This document shows positions 22,011-30,429 of a stretch of 33,494 bases of DNA, piece after piece (the stretch's first letter is position 1; the number at the start of each line of letters is the position of its first letter). The notes beneath the pieces were generated by a model, which saw only the letters and a list, made by a program, of their open reading frames with translations, had not been told where the DNA came from and did not search any database. The stretch spans positions 1 to 33,494 of the forward strand of contig JBAWZF010000030.1 in the NCBI GenBank assembly GCA_037143175.1. Direction: 5' to 3'. The position numbers and the translations under genes are program-made. This DNA is from a bacterium. Its GTDB lineage: Bacteria > Verrucomicrobiota > Kiritimatiellia > CAIKKV01 > CAITUY01.

Positions 22011-23614
22011 GAGTTCTTCTTGTTGAACCACAGTACCGGCGTAGTGGTATGCTGAGTGAAGAGTCCGAGATTATTGAAGATAGCGGGGAATTGCCTACGA
22101 AGGTCGTTGCCTCGCAACGCAACGAGGATACTCTTTGGTATCCTCCCCTTGGACTTATGAAGCTGGCGCGCTTCCATAAAAAACGTGGGGATGAAGTCGT
22201 TTTCGTCAGAGGGTGTGATCGGAAGGTCGCGATGGCCGTGGATGCTGTGGAGGGAAAAGGCATGTGGGATCGTGTCTACATCACAACTCTTTTCACATTT
22301 CACTGGGATACCATAGTTGAAACGATCAGGTTTTATAAGGAAGCTGTAGGCGGAACAGCCGGGAAAATATTTGTCGGCGGAATTATGGCCTCGATGATGC
22401 CTGACGACCTATTCGAGGAGACCGGAATTTATCCTGTAACGGGAATAGTTAATACCCCAGGTCAAATCGGTTTGGAGGGGACTGAGGTAATTGATTCACT
22501 CCCGCCTGATTACTCGATCCTTGATCGGCGACAATACGCAATTAACGATACTTATTATGCCTACACTTCGAGAGGTTGTGTAAATAAGTGTGGTTGGTGC
22601 GGTGTTCCCAGGATCGAGCCGACATATCAGGAGTACATCGACATTAAGCCGACAATTAGAACTCTTAGGGATGAATACGGGGACAAGCCAAAGTTGAAGT
22701 TAATGGACAACAATGTGCTCGCATCCGATCAACTTGGGAAAATTATCGATGATCTGGTTGAACTCGGTTATGGCCGCGGTAAATTTACGGAAACTAAACC
22801 AAAAAGAAATCGGGTTGTTGATTTTAATCAAGGGTTGGATGCAAGTTTCTTGGACGATGCGCGCATGAGCCTGCTCGCAAAGCTGAACATCAAGCCAATG
22901 CGAATCGCTTTTGATCGGGCCATTGAGCGAGATGTCTATGTGAAAGCCTTGGGTATTGCTAAAGAGCACGGAGTTCAGGAGTTCTCAAACTACATGCTAT
23001 ATAATTGGCGGGATACCCCGCATGATTTGTATGCGCGGTTGATTGTGAATATTGAGATGAATGAAAAATGGGGAAAGGGGAATAATGGACAGGCAGAAGC
23101 TGAAATATACAGCTACCCGATGAGGTTTGCCCCTATCAATGATGAACTTGGTACGCATGCGAATCGCAAAAGAGATGCCCGTCCCATGGTCGCCAATAGT
23201 GACCGCAATTGGCTGAAAGATGCCGTGTGGACTCCACGCTTTGTCCGGAATATCGAGATCATGAAAGGGGCGGCACACGGCTGCATCTCCCCGACACCAA
23301 CTCTTGCTTGGCGTACTATCGGTCAGACATATGAAGAATTTCTGGCGAACCTTTATATGCCAGAAGAACTATTACGCAACCGGAATAAGCATGAAAATAG
23401 GGTATATAAATATGAACCCAAACGTAAGCCTGGGACGGGGCTGATCGAAGGGTTTCGTTCTTTTGTTTCAAAACTGCTGAAGGTAAACGATTCTAGATTT
23501 CAGATATTTCATGCTGCGGTAAGAGGGAATTCTTCCGAACAGGTTAGGCGTGCGATAGAAATTTGTAACGACAAGGAAATGAAAAAATGGCTCCAATTAT
23601 ACCTCAAGAAATAG
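22007..23614 (+). CDS. Radical SAM enzyme with cobalamin-binding-like N-terminal domain
   Basis: This 535-aa protein has the canonical CxxxCxxC cluster in SRGCVNKCGWCGVP (C191, C195, C198), which binds the [4Fe-4S] cluster that cleaves S-adenosylmethionine. The N-terminal ~160 residues have the B12-binding radical SAM layout (YPPLGLMKLARFHKKRGDEV, then KIFVGGIMASMM), although no DxHxxG lower-ligand motif is visible. The C-terminus is long and basic (KHENRVYKYEPKRKPG). B12-type radical SAM enzymes methylate or rearrange unactivated positions. AAGGAG lies 9 nt upstream, and the gene is coupled to the DndB-like gene before it and overlaps the GHKL gene after it by 28 nt. It is the only catalytic candidate for DNA modification in the operon. 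The substrate is unknown. Confidence 0.88.
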   Translation: MRVLLVEPQYRRSGMLSEESEIIEDSGELPTKVVASQRNEDTLWYPPLGLMKLARFHKKRGDEVVFVRGCDRKVAMAVDAVEGKGMWDRVYITTLFTFHWDTIVETIRFYKEAVGGTAGKIFVGGIMASMMPDDLFEETGIYPVTGIVNTPGQIGLEGTEVIDSLPPDYSILDRRQYAINDTYYAYTSRGCVNKCGWCGVPRIEPTYQEYIDIKPTIRTLRDEYGDKPKLKLMDNNVLASDQLGKIIDDLVELGYGRGKFTETKPKRNRVVDFNQGLDASFLDDARMSLLAKLNIKPMRIAFDRAIERDVYVKALGIAKEHGVQEFSNYMLYNWRDTPHDLYARLIVNIEMNEKWGKGNNGQAEAEIYSYPMRFAPINDELGTHANRKRDARPMVANSDRNWLKDAVWTPRFVRNIEIMKGAAHGCISPTPTLAWRTIGQTYEEFLANLYMPEELLRNRNKHENRVYKYEPKRKPGTGLIEGFRSFVSKLLKVNDSRFQIFHAAVRGNSSEQVRRAIEICNDKEMKKWLQLYLKK

Positions 23615-25128
23615 AAGGTCGACGCAGTATCTCCGCTCATATAGGCCGGCAGATTCTAGATGTGATCACAGCGGGTATGTATTCTGACCCGCGTATGGCG
23701 TTACGAGAATACGTTCAAAATGCAGCGGACTCGATAGACGCCTCAATAGAGGCGGGTGTCTGTCTCGTTCCCGAGGGTTCCATCTCGATAACTTTAGACG
23801 GGAAAACGCGATCCATTTTAGTGGAAGATAATGGATTAGGCATCAAGAACGAGGATGTCGAAACACGCCTGGGTGGGCTGGGATGCAGTTCAAAAGGCGG
23901 AGGGGGGCATCGCGGTTTTAGAGGTATTGGGCGCCTAGGCGGATTAGCCTATTGTGACTTGTTGAGGTTTGAAACAAGAAGCGATGCACGGGAAAAAGTG
24001 GCAGTTATTGAGTGGTCAGGTAAAGCGTTGCGGGAACAGGTTGCAAGCGCTAAGGGGAGTGAGCATGTCGAGGCTGCTATAAGGCGCATAGCCACTATAC
24101 ATTTCAGGGCTGCCGACAAGCATGCAGATCCGGCACATTTCTGCCGTGTCGAAATGGTGAATGTCCATCGGTTTCATGCTGACGTCCTGATGAATATTAA
24201 GGGTTTGCGTGAATATTTATCGCAAATAGTGCCCGCTCCCTATGACAGAAATAAATTTCGATTTGCAGAGAAGATTGAGCGCCATCTTTCGGAGGTTTCA
24301 GGATATCGATCGTACAGTATTACCTTGAACGGAACGCCTATTGTGCGGCCGTTCCAGGAACAGGTGGTCTTGCGGGCGGAACACGAAGATCGAATAATGG
24401 ACGTTAAACTATTAGAGTTAAAAACGCCGGACGGGCGGTTGATCTGTCGGGGCTGGTACGCGATGTCACAGTTTATGTCGGCAATGCCGCCTAATGTAAC
24501 AATGCGCGGGATTCGTGTGCGGCAGGGTAATATTGGGGTCGGTGATGAAGATTTCTTAAAGGCATCATTTATTGAGCCGCGATTTGCGACGTGGCACATT
24601 GGGGAATTACATGTAGGCGAGGGGCTTAAGTTGAATGCCCGCCGCGATGGTTTTGAGGAATCGCCGGAATATGAACTTTTTCTGGAATGGAGTTCAGGCG
24701 TATGCCGACTGTTAAGCTCTTTTTGCCGCCAGTCATCCAAAGAAAGAAGCGATAAGCAATTGCAATTGCGCGTTGGTATGGCAATGGATCGGTTGTTAGA
24801 AAATACATTCTTTTTGGACGAGGATCATAAGATGGCGGCAATAAAGGCCGCGGAGATGCAATTGGCACAACTTAGGAAAATGAACCCGGCTGGGGAAGTC
24901 TCTACGAAACTTGTCAATGACTACGAAGCGCGAGTCTCTGGGTTACGTCAGAAATCGATGTTTTTGTCAGACGTTCTGAACGGTCGATCAATTGGGCGTA
25001 AGAGCGGTGAGCAGGTTCTGACTGAGGTGTGCAAACGTATTCTTGATGCAGTACCCGGTATTGCTGGAACAACCCTTCTCCGCGAGATTGTGGCTCCTTA
25101 CGTTAGGGAGCAGAAGTCCAATTCTTAG
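23587..25128 (+). CDS. GHKL-type ATPase (Hsp90/MORC/MutL-like)
   Basis: This 513-aa protein has the Bergerat fold. The N-box is ALREYVQNAADSID (38-51, catalytic E41 and Mg-binding N45), the G1 box is VEDNGLGI (79-86), and the G2 box is GHRGFRGIGRLGGLAY (107-122). The middle domain resembles the transducer region of Hsp90/MORC proteins. The C-terminal ~150 residues are helical and charged. Such ATPases clamp DNA or act as chaperones, and several defence systems use them. AAGGA lies 8 nt before ATG 23587, inside the radical SAM gene. It ends the operon; the 290 bp downstream to the convergent HD gene hold no gene. Confidence 0.85.
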   Translation: MAPIIPQEIEGRRSISAHIGRQILDVITAGMYSDPRMALREYVQNAADSIDASIEAGVCLVPEGSISITLDGKTRSILVEDNGLGIKNEDVETRLGGLGCSSKGGGGHRGFRGIGRLGGLAYCDLLRFETRSDAREKVAVIEWSGKALREQVASAKGSEHVEAAIRRIATIHFRAADKHADPAHFCRVEMVNVHRFHADVLMNIKGLREYLSQIVPAPYDRNKFRFAEKIERHLSEVSGYRSYSITLNGTPIVRPFQEQVVLRAEHEDRIMDVKLLELKTPDGRLICRGWYAMSQFMSAMPPNVTMRGIRVRQGNIGVGDEDFLKASFIEPRFATWHIGELHVGEGLKLNARRDGFEESPEYELFLEWSSGVCRLLSSFCRQSSKERSDKQLQLRVGMAMDRLLENTFFLDEDHKMAAIKAAEMQLAQLRKMNPAGEVSTKLVNDYEARVSGLRQKSMFLSDVLNGRSIGRKSGEQVLTEVCKRILDAVPGIAGTTLLREIVAPYVREQKSNS

Positions 25129-25418
25129 GTAGGTCCCTATAGAAATAGTAGAAGAGGTATAGGAAGTCAGAATATTGATGAGTGGAAAGTTTCAAGAATT
25201 CGTTGCTCATTTTTGTTTTTTCTCATTTTGTGGCTGTCGGTTGTGAGGTCGATCCTAGCAATTCGTTAAGAATGACATTTTTGTCAACCTCAACCTTTAT
25301 TCGGTCGATAGCAAGGGTGCCAGAATTGGAATATCTCATTCTTCATGTTGCATCTTGCGTATGAATTATTCATTAAATATTCGCCTGGAGATGCAAGGAG
25401 AGGTTGGTCGACATCCGG

Positions 25419-26942
25419 TCACTCATTAGGGGATGCCATTCGCGCTTCAATGGTCATGCGAAAAGTTTGGTCACGGAGAATATTTGTGAATGCATTATAT
25501 TTGATTTGTTCGTTCTTAAGCAGTGTCTCTTCAGCCCATTCTACAAGTACGTGCGCTTGCTTGTTATTGATTTTGTACTGTTTTATTGCGATGCACGCCT
25601 TATCCCCTTTTCGTTTATAATCGTCCCATGTGTCTACATAATGAAGCAAGGAGGCGAGAGGAAATCTTTTGGTGCTGAGAGGGACTAGGTTCCACTTTTT
25701 CCCGTCAGCATGAACTCTCCAGTCGTGCAGCATAATAGCCAGTGCTGCAGGAACCGCATGGGCGAGTACGAAGGGCCTAGATTGGCGCTCGTTTGCTGCT
25801 TTTGCATTTTCACATACTGTTCGCAGGAAATCGATGCTACCGATAACGCCATGCCATTTATATTCATCATATATCCTAATCCATTCGATTTCCAATTTGT
25901 CCCCCGCTTCGTCTGCAAACGCACCCCCATCCCAGTTGCCTGTATCCTTATCACCCATGAAGGCGGCAAGGGAGCCGAGAAGCTTTAGGGCGTTTCGATA
26001 ACCCGGTTTCTTCCAGCGGTTAGGGCTTCCTGCAATGTTAATAGTCATGTCCTCATCGTTTAGTTCATCGCGCAAAATCGCTGTTGCGTATTGTCTTGCC
26101 CCTTCCTTCACGCGTCCAATATCATGAAATATTGAAGTCAGAAGCCACGCGTATTCGATTCGGGTGGTGTGGCATCTATCAGAGTAGCGACGGTGAGCTT
26201 GATCGAAGACATTGTAGAACTTGTTGACGATGGGGCAGCCAGCGAGAAAGACCCGAAATGCATGAATGACATGCTCTGATGAACCTGGGTTTACCAAATC
26301 AAATAACTGTTCGAAGTGAGCCAACTTCATGAATTCTTTTGTAGCACCTGTGAAACTGGGGTGCTGCGCGATCAAACTCTCTATTGTGGAATAGACTAGT
26401 TCAAGGGTTCTCTTCTTGATCTTGCTCTCGTCTGATTTTTGGATTCGCCTGATATTCTTGATAAAATGGTTCAGAGTATCACAAAACATCAGCCTGCTTA
26501 AGCCCTCTGCTTGGTCCAGTATAGCCTTTGGGAAGTAACCTGTCTCATGATCGATAGTCCGAAGCTGTTGGGGGTCAATATCAGTTTTCACAATCGTCGC
26601 TAAACCCAAGTGAGGTTGTAGCGATTTCAGGCCGACCCCCATGTCTCGGCATTCAGTTTCGGTCTCAGGAAAGTCCGCTAGCCCCTTTTCGGTAACGCAA
26701 ACAACTACAACTAGACCTGGCTGCTTTTGTTTCAGAGGAACGACAACATCTCTGAATACAGAGGTTGGAAGCCGACCGCTGAGTTCGATTGCAATTGCCA
26801 GGTATCGCTTCGTTATTTTTGAGCGCAGGAACAAAGCTGGGCACCACTGCGTCTTTCTCGACCATTTGGGAGGAGTAGTCGATTCAAAGTCCGGATAAAG
26901 TCTTCGTATGTATGTCTCGATCTGTTTGATTTGGCTTGCCAT
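25419..26942 (-). CDS. HD-domain protein with unrecognised N-terminal domain
   Basis: In this 507-aa protein, residues 1-120 contain an alpha/beta segment (KITKRYLAIAIELSGRLPTS, then PGLVVVVCVTEKGL) that could be a degenerate nuclease or ligand-binding fold. The middle holds an HD phosphohydrolase core: SSEHVIHAF (H224), LLTSIFHDIGR (H273-D274), and later HAVPAALAIMLHDW and LASLLHYVDTWDDY. HD enzymes hydrolyse phosphomonoesters, nucleotides or cyclic nucleotides. AAGGA 9 nt upstream overlaps the end of the ParB-like gene, 12 nt away, so the two form an operon convergent with the eight-gene cluster. A defence role is inferred from the neighbourhood only. Confidence 0.7.
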   Translation of the reverse strand: MASQIKQIETYIRRLYPDFESTTPPKWSRKTQWCPALFLRSKITKRYLAIAIELSGRLPTSVFRDVVVPLKQKQPGLVVVVCVTEKGLADFPETETECRDMGVGLKSLQPHLGLATIVKTDIDPQQLRTIDHETGYFPKAILDQAEGLSRLMFCDTLNHFIKNIRRIQKSDESKIKKRTLELVYSTIESLIAQHPSFTGATKEFMKLAHFEQLFDLVNPGSSEHVIHAFRVFLAGCPIVNKFYNVFDQAHRRYSDRCHTTRIEYAWLLTSIFHDIGRVKEGARQYATAILRDELNDEDMTINIAGSPNRWKKPGYRNALKLLGSLAAFMGDKDTGNWDGGAFADEAGDKLEIEWIRIYDEYKWHGVIGSIDFLRTVCENAKAANERQSRPFVLAHAVPAALAIMLHDWRVHADGKKWNLVPLSTKRFPLASLLHYVDTWDDYKRKGDKACIAIKQYKINNKQAHVLVEWAEETLLKNEQIKYNAFTNILRDQTFRMTIEARMASPNE

Positions 26943-26954
26943 AAGAACAGGTCC

Positions 26955-28007
26955 TTATTCAAGAATGGTCTTATGGGTCCGACGCTTTTTCGATATAAGT
27001 GTTCTCAGAGCATCTAATCGGCTGTATAGTTCCTTTGTCTTGGCGGGGTAACTAAGCATGCCTAGAGGGCCGGGCAGTGTTTGCAGCATGTGCTCAAGGG
27101 ATTCTGCCTTTTCGATAGAGCGGTCAAGCAGGTCGAGTAATCCCGTTTGTGACTCAGGGAACTTAAGGTCGAATCGCCCCAAAACCGACTCGGCTGTCAT
27201 ATCATCGGTATTCAGAAAATCACGAAGAAGTTTTTCGGCAAATGTCTTTTCGTTAAGTCCCTGTGCTCTCGCTATAACCGGTACTATGTTCTCCATTAAA
27301 GCGCGAGTTCCTGATAGTACCTTTCGCTTCGCCTTCCGGAGGAGGATATTCCGAAGTTCATGCACTCCAAATTCTTTGAATAGATCTGGAAAATGTTGCT
27401 TAATAGGCTCTATAACGCTCACCTCAAACTGCACCAAAAAGCTCCATGAGAGTAGTTTGTTATCCACATCGTCGAGCACGCTGTCAGGGTATTTGGCGGC
27501 TTGAAGTAACGAGCTGAGTTGAGTTTTTGTGTAACCTGTGAGCGCCTGCAACTCGATGAAAGCTCCCTTTTGAAATAAGTCCGAAGAGTTTTGAGTCGAC
27601 TCTTTGAGGATGAGTTTTAATGCGCGAGTCTGAGCCGTACGCCCCCACTGCTTGCGGAGCATATGGATATGGAAGGCTTGAATGAGATCTTTTACCGATG
27701 GCTCGCGGTTGGCAACATGCGCGGGAATTTTTGCACGGTTTGTCTTCAGTGCAGCACGTAGTCTTCTTTCGCCGTCTATGAGGCTGTAGCGTTTCCCGCT
27801 GGCTTCGTCGTTTTGGCGGCAGATCACGATGGGAACTAGCACTCCGAAGCGGTAGACCGAATCTACAAGCTGGTTGAATTCTGGGTCTGCGTTGATTTGT
27901 TCCGCAGATTCACCTCGTGGGTTCTCGTTGTTGAATGCCACGTCTTTTGGATCCACGGAGATAAGTTTGTATTCTTGAGTTTTCACCGTTTTCTTTTGTT
28001 TGGGCAT
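26955..28007 (-). CDS. ParB/Srx-fold protein (ParB-like nuclease domain)
   Basis: This 350-aa protein has an N-terminal ParB-like domain: ISVDPKDVAFNNENPRGESA, then LVDSVYRFGVLVPIVIC, then YSLIDGERRLRAA (DGERR at 78-82), which is the nucleotide-binding box of ParB/Noc/Srx proteins. A central HTH-like region (ALTGYTKTQLSSLLQAAKYP) and a helical C-terminus follow. No ParA is present, so chromosome partition is unlikely; accessory ParB-like proteins often act as DNA-loading clamps or nucleases in islands. AAGGTG lies 5 nt before the ATG. A TATAAT box and a 12-bp tandem repeat lie about 140 bp upstream. Confidence 0.85.
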   Translation of the reverse strand: MPKQKKTVKTQEYKLISVDPKDVAFNNENPRGESAEQINADPEFNQLVDSVYRFGVLVPIVICRQNDEASGKRYSLIDGERRLRAALKTNRAKIPAHVANREPSVKDLIQAFHIHMLRKQWGRTAQTRALKLILKESTQNSSDLFQKGAFIELQALTGYTKTQLSSLLQAAKYPDSVLDDVDNKLLSWSFLVQFEVSVIEPIKQHFPDLFKEFGVHELRNILLRKAKRKVLSGTRALMENIVPVIARAQGLNEKTFAEKLLRDFLNTDDMTAESVLGRFDLKFPESQTGLLDLLDRSIEKAESLEHMLQTLPGPLGMLSYPAKTKELYSRLDALRTLISKKRRTHKTILE

Positions 28008-28314
28008 AAGGCACCTTGTAAAAAATTCTCAACAGGACCTCGGTTAATGTCCGGCATAGCGATCGGTCTTTTATACGTGTTGTTTTGTACACTGTCGCGA
28101 ACTGGGTTACAATCATTTCTACGCGGACAACAAAACTATCATTATAGTGGGGTTTCTTTTGGGGTTTCTTTTGTGCTTTAAATATTACTTTTGATTTTGT
28201 AAGCAGGTAAATTGCGGGGAAGGAGGGTCACCCATCGCAAATAACATTTATATTCGTCCCTGTCCTCCCTCCGCTTTCGATCACAGAGCGTGACGTTGCA
28301 GGTCATATTGCGCT
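28008..28314. other. Intergenic promoter region for the ParB-HD operon; no gene seen
   Basis: These 307 bp carry the TATAAT box and tandem repeat described separately, and on the left half an AT-rich untranslated leader of about 130 bp for the ParB-like gene. GGAGGG (about 28222) and CCCTCC (about 28267) are complementary but far apart, a weak terminator candidate for the HNH operon region. No supported reading frame. Confidence 0.5.
28141..28172 (-). promoter_or_regulatory. TATAAT box with adjacent 12-bp tandem repeat
   Basis: On the minus strand TATAAT lies at 28146-28141. Immediately upstream of it are two exact copies of AAAAGAAACCCC (plus strand GGGGTTTCTTTT at 28149-28160 and 28161-28172), occupying the place of a -35 box. 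This suggests activator-dependent or repressor-controlled transcription of the ParB-HD genes. ACTAT and ATAGT around 28136-28148 also form an imperfect palindrome. Confidence 0.55.
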
Positions 28315-29148
28315 CTAGGCGATCAGCCGTTCACGGTGATATTGCAGGAAAGATTGGGATGGAGTGAAGGTGAGGGGGAGGGTAACCGCATGGTTTTCGA
28401 ACGGTTGGAACTGCTGCTGAAATGCCTTGTTGGTGTGGTGATCCTTGAGTTGAGGACTGAAGATCAGGTGGAATTGCTCGTCCAGAGAAATCAGGTGGGC
28501 GTCAAAGGCCGCATCAAAGGTTGCCGATAGGCAGAGCCCATTCGTCGGGTTCAACCGGTTGTCCTTATCTTCTGCCCAGCCTACGATATGGCTCGCTCGA
28601 AGGACCTGCGGGATGTCCAGCCCTGTGATACAACATCGTCCATCGTAAACCTGTAGGATCATCTTTCGGAAAAAGTGCTGGTTCACCCGGGTTTTAACCT
28701 CGCGGATGGCCTCCTTGCCGATCACCCCCGTGTAGTCCAATTTCTGTTTGCTTAGTTGTTTGACTAAGTCATCGGCAGAAATGCCTGGCTGTTTGAAGAC
28801 ATCCCAAAGCTTAGTTTCGTGGCGAGTTGTGATTAGGAACTCTCTGAAACTATTGAGCGCAGCGGAACAGTAGCGATCGCGCCAGTAACTGATCGGCTTT
28901 TCACCGCCGAATATGCCTGACTCCCCAAGATTCTGTTGTTCTAGTACATATTCATAGAGTTCACCAATCCGGGTGATCGTGGTAATGCCCCAGATATTGC
29001 AGCAGTCCTTAAACAGGCTGGTTGGCTTGGCCAGTATTGGGCCTAGCAAGTCCAGTGCCCGAACATAGGAACTGGCTTTACCGCTCCCGGCGGTATTGGT
29101 CTCCTCCATAAATTCGGTAAAGCGGTCGCGGGGTGTCATGGTGCTCAT
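28315..29148 (-). CDS. HNH endonuclease (HNH_2 type)
   Basis: This 277-aa protein has a C-terminal HNH nuclease core: YDGRCCITGLDIP (C172, C173), LRASHIVGWAEDKDN (H187), then LNPTNGLCLSATFDAAFDAHL (N203). This is the arrangement of HNH_2-type restriction nucleases. The N-terminal ~150 residues are unrecognised and probably give DNA specificity. The gene follows the second HNH gene by 46 nt on the same strand. A TATAAT (29152-29147) overlaps ATG 29148. If used, the transcript would begin close to ATG 29139 (MTPRDRF), giving a leaderless mRNA and a 274-aa protein. Confidence 0.85.
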   Translation of the reverse strand: MSTMTPRDRFTEFMEETNTAGSGKASSYVRALDLLGPILAKPTSLFKDCCNIWGITTITRIGELYEYVLEQQNLGESGIFGGEKPISYWRDRYCSAALNSFREFLITTRHETKLWDVFKQPGISADDLVKQLSKQKLDYTGVIGKEAIREVKTRVNQHFFRKMILQVYDGRCCITGLDIPQVLRASHIVGWAEDKDNRLNPTNGLCLSATFDAAFDAHLISLDEQFHLIFSPQLKDHHTNKAFQQQFQPFENHAVTLPLTFTPSQSFLQYHRERLIA

Positions 29149-29177
29149 TATAACGGTAAGTTAAGATTAAGGGTCAA
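29147..29177 (-). promoter_or_regulatory. Promoter for possible leaderless HNH transcript
   Basis: Minus-strand TTGACC (29177-29172) and TATAAT (29152-29147) are separated by 19 bp. The TATAAT box includes the first ATG of the gene, so transcription would start at about the second ATG (29139). Confidence 0.4.
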
Positions 29178-29194
29178 GTTTCCATATTCCGCCA

Positions 29195-30163
29195 TCAGCA
29201 GGCGTCTCGCAACAATTCCATCCGCCGATCGATCGCCTCTTTTTTGGGTTTAAGCCTGATGTCACTGGGTAAGATGACGGTCTTGTTCCTCAGTCGCATG
29301 ACTTCTCGTTGTCCCTCGATCCTTTCATTCATGCCGTCCCGGATATACCAACGCAGATCATCATACACCGTTCCGCGTGCCGGTCCCGGTGCAATCAACT
29401 GGCAGTCCATCAACCAGTGATGGTTTTTGCAGAGCGCCATGCCGTTTTGGGGCGAATCGTCGCGGGTTTCGCTGAATGGGATCAAGTGCGCAGCATCTAT
29501 GAGGGTGACTTCGTCAAATAGGAATCGGATGCCACATGCGGCACACCGGTAGTCGTAAGCCTTCTTGACGGTTCGGGCGAACGCCGCATCGCGGGCGGTG
29601 GTCGCGGTTTCACCGGGGTTGACCTGGTAACCATGATCCCGCCATGTCTCGCGTACCATGCCGATTTGGCGCTCCTCACCGGATAATTCCAGCAGGGATT
29701 GCCGCTGGACGCTGAAATACCGGTCAATTATGGCCTGCCGCAGTATTTCCCGGCTTGCCGGTTGTGAGAACAGAACGAAAAGATCGGGATCCAGAGTTGC
29801 ATAGGACACGTTTGCCATGAGTGTTGCCCCACTACGGGCTGAGCCCGAATTCACCTCTTTTCCCGGCTGAGAATTGAGATGCCAAAACCGCTCGCCTCGC
29901 AGATAGAAGAAGGGATTCCATGGTGTGCATTGATCCGTCGGCCCCTTCACAACATTGAAGTACCGCTTAAATAACTCGAGCAGTTCAGGCCCATAAATGA
30001 TCCTGTTCTCGACAAGTTGACCGTTATCGGCCAAGGAAAGGACCGCAAGGAGCATGCAAGCCTTGTGGGGGCGGGGCCGCCCTTCATGCTGATCCGTTCG
30101 CAAGGACTGGAATCGGTCGCAGTACTGCTGAAGCATACTGCTTGTTGTTGCGCTGTAACTCAT
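29195..30163 (-). CDS. HNH endonuclease with SBD-like (phosphorothioate-recognition-type) N-terminal domain
   Basis: In this 322-aa protein, residues about 30-135 match the pattern of the sulfur-binding domain of ScoMcrA-type enzymes: RPHKACMLLAVLSL, then IIYGPELLELFKRYF, then NPFFYLRGERFWHLN. In that family the motif is usually YPF, here NPF (residues 83-85). Residues 205-253 form the HNH site: YRCAACGI (C207, C210), IDAAHLIPF (H226), NGMALCKNHHWLMD (N240, H248/H249). SBD-HNH proteins are type IV enzymes that cut phosphorothioated DNA. Its neighbourhood contains DndB- and DndD-like genes, which is striking. SBD identity is by pattern and should be tested structurally. Confidence 0.8.
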   Translation of the reverse strand: MSYSATTSSMLQQYCDRFQSLRTDQHEGRPRPHKACMLLAVLSLADNGQLVENRIIYGPELLELFKRYFNVVKGPTDQCTPWNPFFYLRGERFWHLNSQPGKEVNSGSARSGATLMANVSYATLDPDLFVLFSQPASREILRQAIIDRYFSVQRQSLLELSGEERQIGMVRETWRDHGYQVNPGETATTARDAAFARTVKKAYDYRCAACGIRFLFDEVTLIDAAHLIPFSETRDDSPQNGMALCKNHHWLMDCQLIAPGPARGTVYDDLRWYIRDGMNERIEGQREVMRLRNKTVILPSDIRLKPKKEAIDRRMELLRDAC

Positions 30164-30429
30164 GTGGAGACAAATAACAGATTGGCCCCAGAATTACCAC
30201 CGGACAAAGTAACTACCGATTCATCCTGAAGCACAATGGCACTGAGCGCGACCGGTGGCAGTGTATGTATTTCAATCACGGTTTTTGTTTTGTCTGACAT
30301 GTCTCTGTCATTGCAAACTTTTGCTGAGTGATGCAAATTGAGCCACAACACATCAACAACAATAGTCTGCGGTATGGCCACAGAATAATCAGTACTGGGT
30401 AAAGACAACTTATGGGATGGAAAGGCACA

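Noticed and set aside
22007-23614. Viperin-type (pVip) defence protein
   Set aside because: Viperins are shorter, lack a cobalamin-like N-terminus and do not sit in DndB/DndD operons; the sequence around the CxxxCxxC differs.
13458-25128. Canonical Dnd phosphorothioation or Dpd system
   Set aside because: No DndC (PAPS reductase-like), DndA, TGT-like DpdA or queuosine-precursor genes; only DndB- and DndD-like members are present.
25182-25364. Small plus-strand frame between the convergent operons
   Set aside because: No ribosome binding site, no recognisable sequence and AT-rich composition typical of intergenic DNA.
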